Source of the DNA: Pseudomonas sp. | GTDB lineage: Bacteria; Pseudomonadota; Gammaproteobacteria; Pseudomonadales; Pseudomonadaceae | Reading direction: 5' to 3' | Assembly (NCBI GenBank): GCA_030656145.1 | Contig: JAUSOF010000042.1 | Location: forward strand, 62,001-126,000 | DNA length: 64,000 nucleotides | In this document: positions 63,428-64,000 of the stretch, piece after piece | How positions within the stretch are numbered: the stretch's first letter is position 1 | Layout: every line of letters starts with the position of its first letter | The notes under the pieces: model-generated | The model's database searches: none | The model's input: the letters and a program-made list of their open reading frames with translations, nothing else | What the model was told of the DNA's origin: nothing | Program-made: the position numbers and the translations under genes

Positions 63428-64000
63428 TCAGCGCTGGGCGACAACCGTCTCATCCTTGCGTGGCGGGCAGTTGAGGTAAGCGGAGCTCTGCAACCAGTCC
63501 TGATCCGGGTACCAGGCGAAGATGAACTGGCCGCCCTTGAGCTGGTCGACCACCATCCGCGCCACTTCGGGGCGCACCGCCGGGCAACCGAGGCTGCGGC
63601 CAATCCGGCCCTGAGTCTTGGCCAGGCGCGGGTCGACGTAGCTGGCGGCGTGAATGACGATGGCGCGCTCGCGGGCACGGTCGTTTACCCCGGCCTCGAG
63701 CCCATCCATGCGCAACGAATAGCCGTGCTTGCCGCTGTAGCTCTCCGCGGCGCGAAACAGGCCCAGACTCGACTGATAGCTGTCCTGGGTGTTGGAAAAG
63801 CGCGTGGCAAAATTCTCACCGGAATGACGGCCATGGGCGACCAGATCACTCAACAGCAGGCGCTGCTGCTGCAGATCGAAGATCCACAAACGGCGGGCGG
63901 TGGACGGCTGCGCATAGTCGATTACCGCCAGGCGCTGTGCCGGCTCTGCGCCATGCTTGAGTGCGCACTGCATGGCAGCCAGCGCCTGCTCAAGTACCTG
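63428..64000 (-). CDS. L,D-transpeptidase-like murein protein (YkuD_2), 5' end cut by window
   Basis: The C-terminal 190 or so residues of a murein L,D-transpeptidase catalytic domain family protein. IVIHAASYVDP and RSLGCPAVRPEVARMVVD carry the H...S-x-x-C-P pattern of the YkuD-type active-site Cys. WIFDLQQQRLL and the GRHSGENFATRFSN loop precede them. The frame is open to base 64000 with no need of a start; ATG 63973 is internal, and the nine upstream codons read on without a stop. Such proteins are usually periplasmic with a signal peptide that would lie outside the window. Incomplete at the 5' end. Confidence 0.88.
   Translation of the reverse strand, partial: QVLEQALAAMQCALKHGAEPAQRLAVIDYAQPSTARRLWIFDLQQQRLLLSDLVAHGRHSGENFATRFSNTQDSYQSSLGLFRAAESYSGKHGYSLRMDGLEAGVNDRARERAIVIHAASYVDPRLAKTQGRIGRSLGCPAVRPEVARMVVDQLKGGQFIFAWYPDQDWLQSSAYLNCPPRKDETVVAQR

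Noticed and set aside
1..64000. tRNA, rRNA, CRISPR arrays, insertion sequences, prophage or riboswitch leaders
   Set aside because: I looked for clover-leaf TTCGANTC signatures, regularly spaced repeats, transposase or integrase motifs and known riboswitch cores, and found none that I can support by eye; a covariance-model scan would be decisive.

Overview
The window looks like ordinary chromosome of a high-GC gammaproteobacterium, almost certainly a Pseudomonas. It carries a bioB-F-H-C-D operon beside three tandem acyl-CoA dehydrogenase genes, a glcB / GNAT / GcvR-like / RarD / SrkA block, an hslR-rimB-rimK and ompR-envZ-tex-gshA-argA-argE-pit block, and a VC_2705-type sodium:solute symporter beside a CBS/DUF294 protein and an exonuclease. 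From memory, these blocks have the gene order of parts of the P. aeruginosa chromosome (around PA0482-0508, PA3232-3235 and PA5194-5210). I see no prophage, insertion sequence, integron, CRISPR array, rRNA or tRNA.

Layout. 1-9.5 kb: ampG (+), three acyl-CoA dehydrogenases (-), a SprA-type putative metalloprotease and a mini flagellar-axial-like protein (-). 9.6-14.2 kb: the biotin operon (-), read from a promoter whose -35 lies inside a BirA-type operator; the operator itself lies in the first codons of divergent comF. 14.3-18 kb: comF, srkA, rarD (+). 18-21.6 kb: GcvR-like regulator and GNAT (-), then glcB (+). 21.8-25.1 kb: a (+) cassette of chemoreceptor, porin and small PstS-like periplasmic protein. 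25.4-28.1 kb: cNMP/CBS/DUF294 protein and DEDDh exonuclease (+). 28.2-37.6 kb: a mostly (-) run of trhP, an unknown membrane protein, the two-subunit Na+ symporter, a DUF3096 micro-protein, a chemoreceptor, a periplasmic retropepsin-like protein and an HD-GYP protein. 37.9-45.2 kb: dbpA, a REC-REC-GGDEF diguanylate cyclase, a solute-binding protein (-), an HI0933-family flavoprotein and an SLC13 permease. 45.3-64 kb: hslR, rimB-rimK, envZ/ompR (AmgS/AmgR type), tex with a thioesterase, gshA, an RMF-like protein, argA, argE, pit with its DUF47 partner, a CYTH triphosphatase-like protein, a lone GspE/PilB-type ATPase and a 5'-truncated L,D-transpeptidase-like gene at the right edge.

How the parts connect. 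Fatty-acid beta-oxidation (three FadE-like enzymes, PsrA-type boxes upstream of one), the glyoxylate route (malate synthase G) and small-carboxylate uptake (symporter with an apparent Hfq/Crc target) fit growth on acetate or fatty acids. c-di-GMP and behaviour genes (GGDEF, HD-GYP, two chemoreceptors, RimBK) are scattered among housekeeping genes. The accessory DNA is mostly intergenic: several families of palindromic repeats (GTAGGAGC..., GATGGGTATCGC..., GTAGGGTGCGC... and others) fill gaps, including gaps inside the biotin and ompR-envZ operons. I find no clear new defence or biosynthetic system. The best candidates for new biology are the chemoreceptor-porin-PstS-like cassette, the overlapping BirA operator / bioB promoter / comF start, and a convergent gap with two perfect DnaA boxes.
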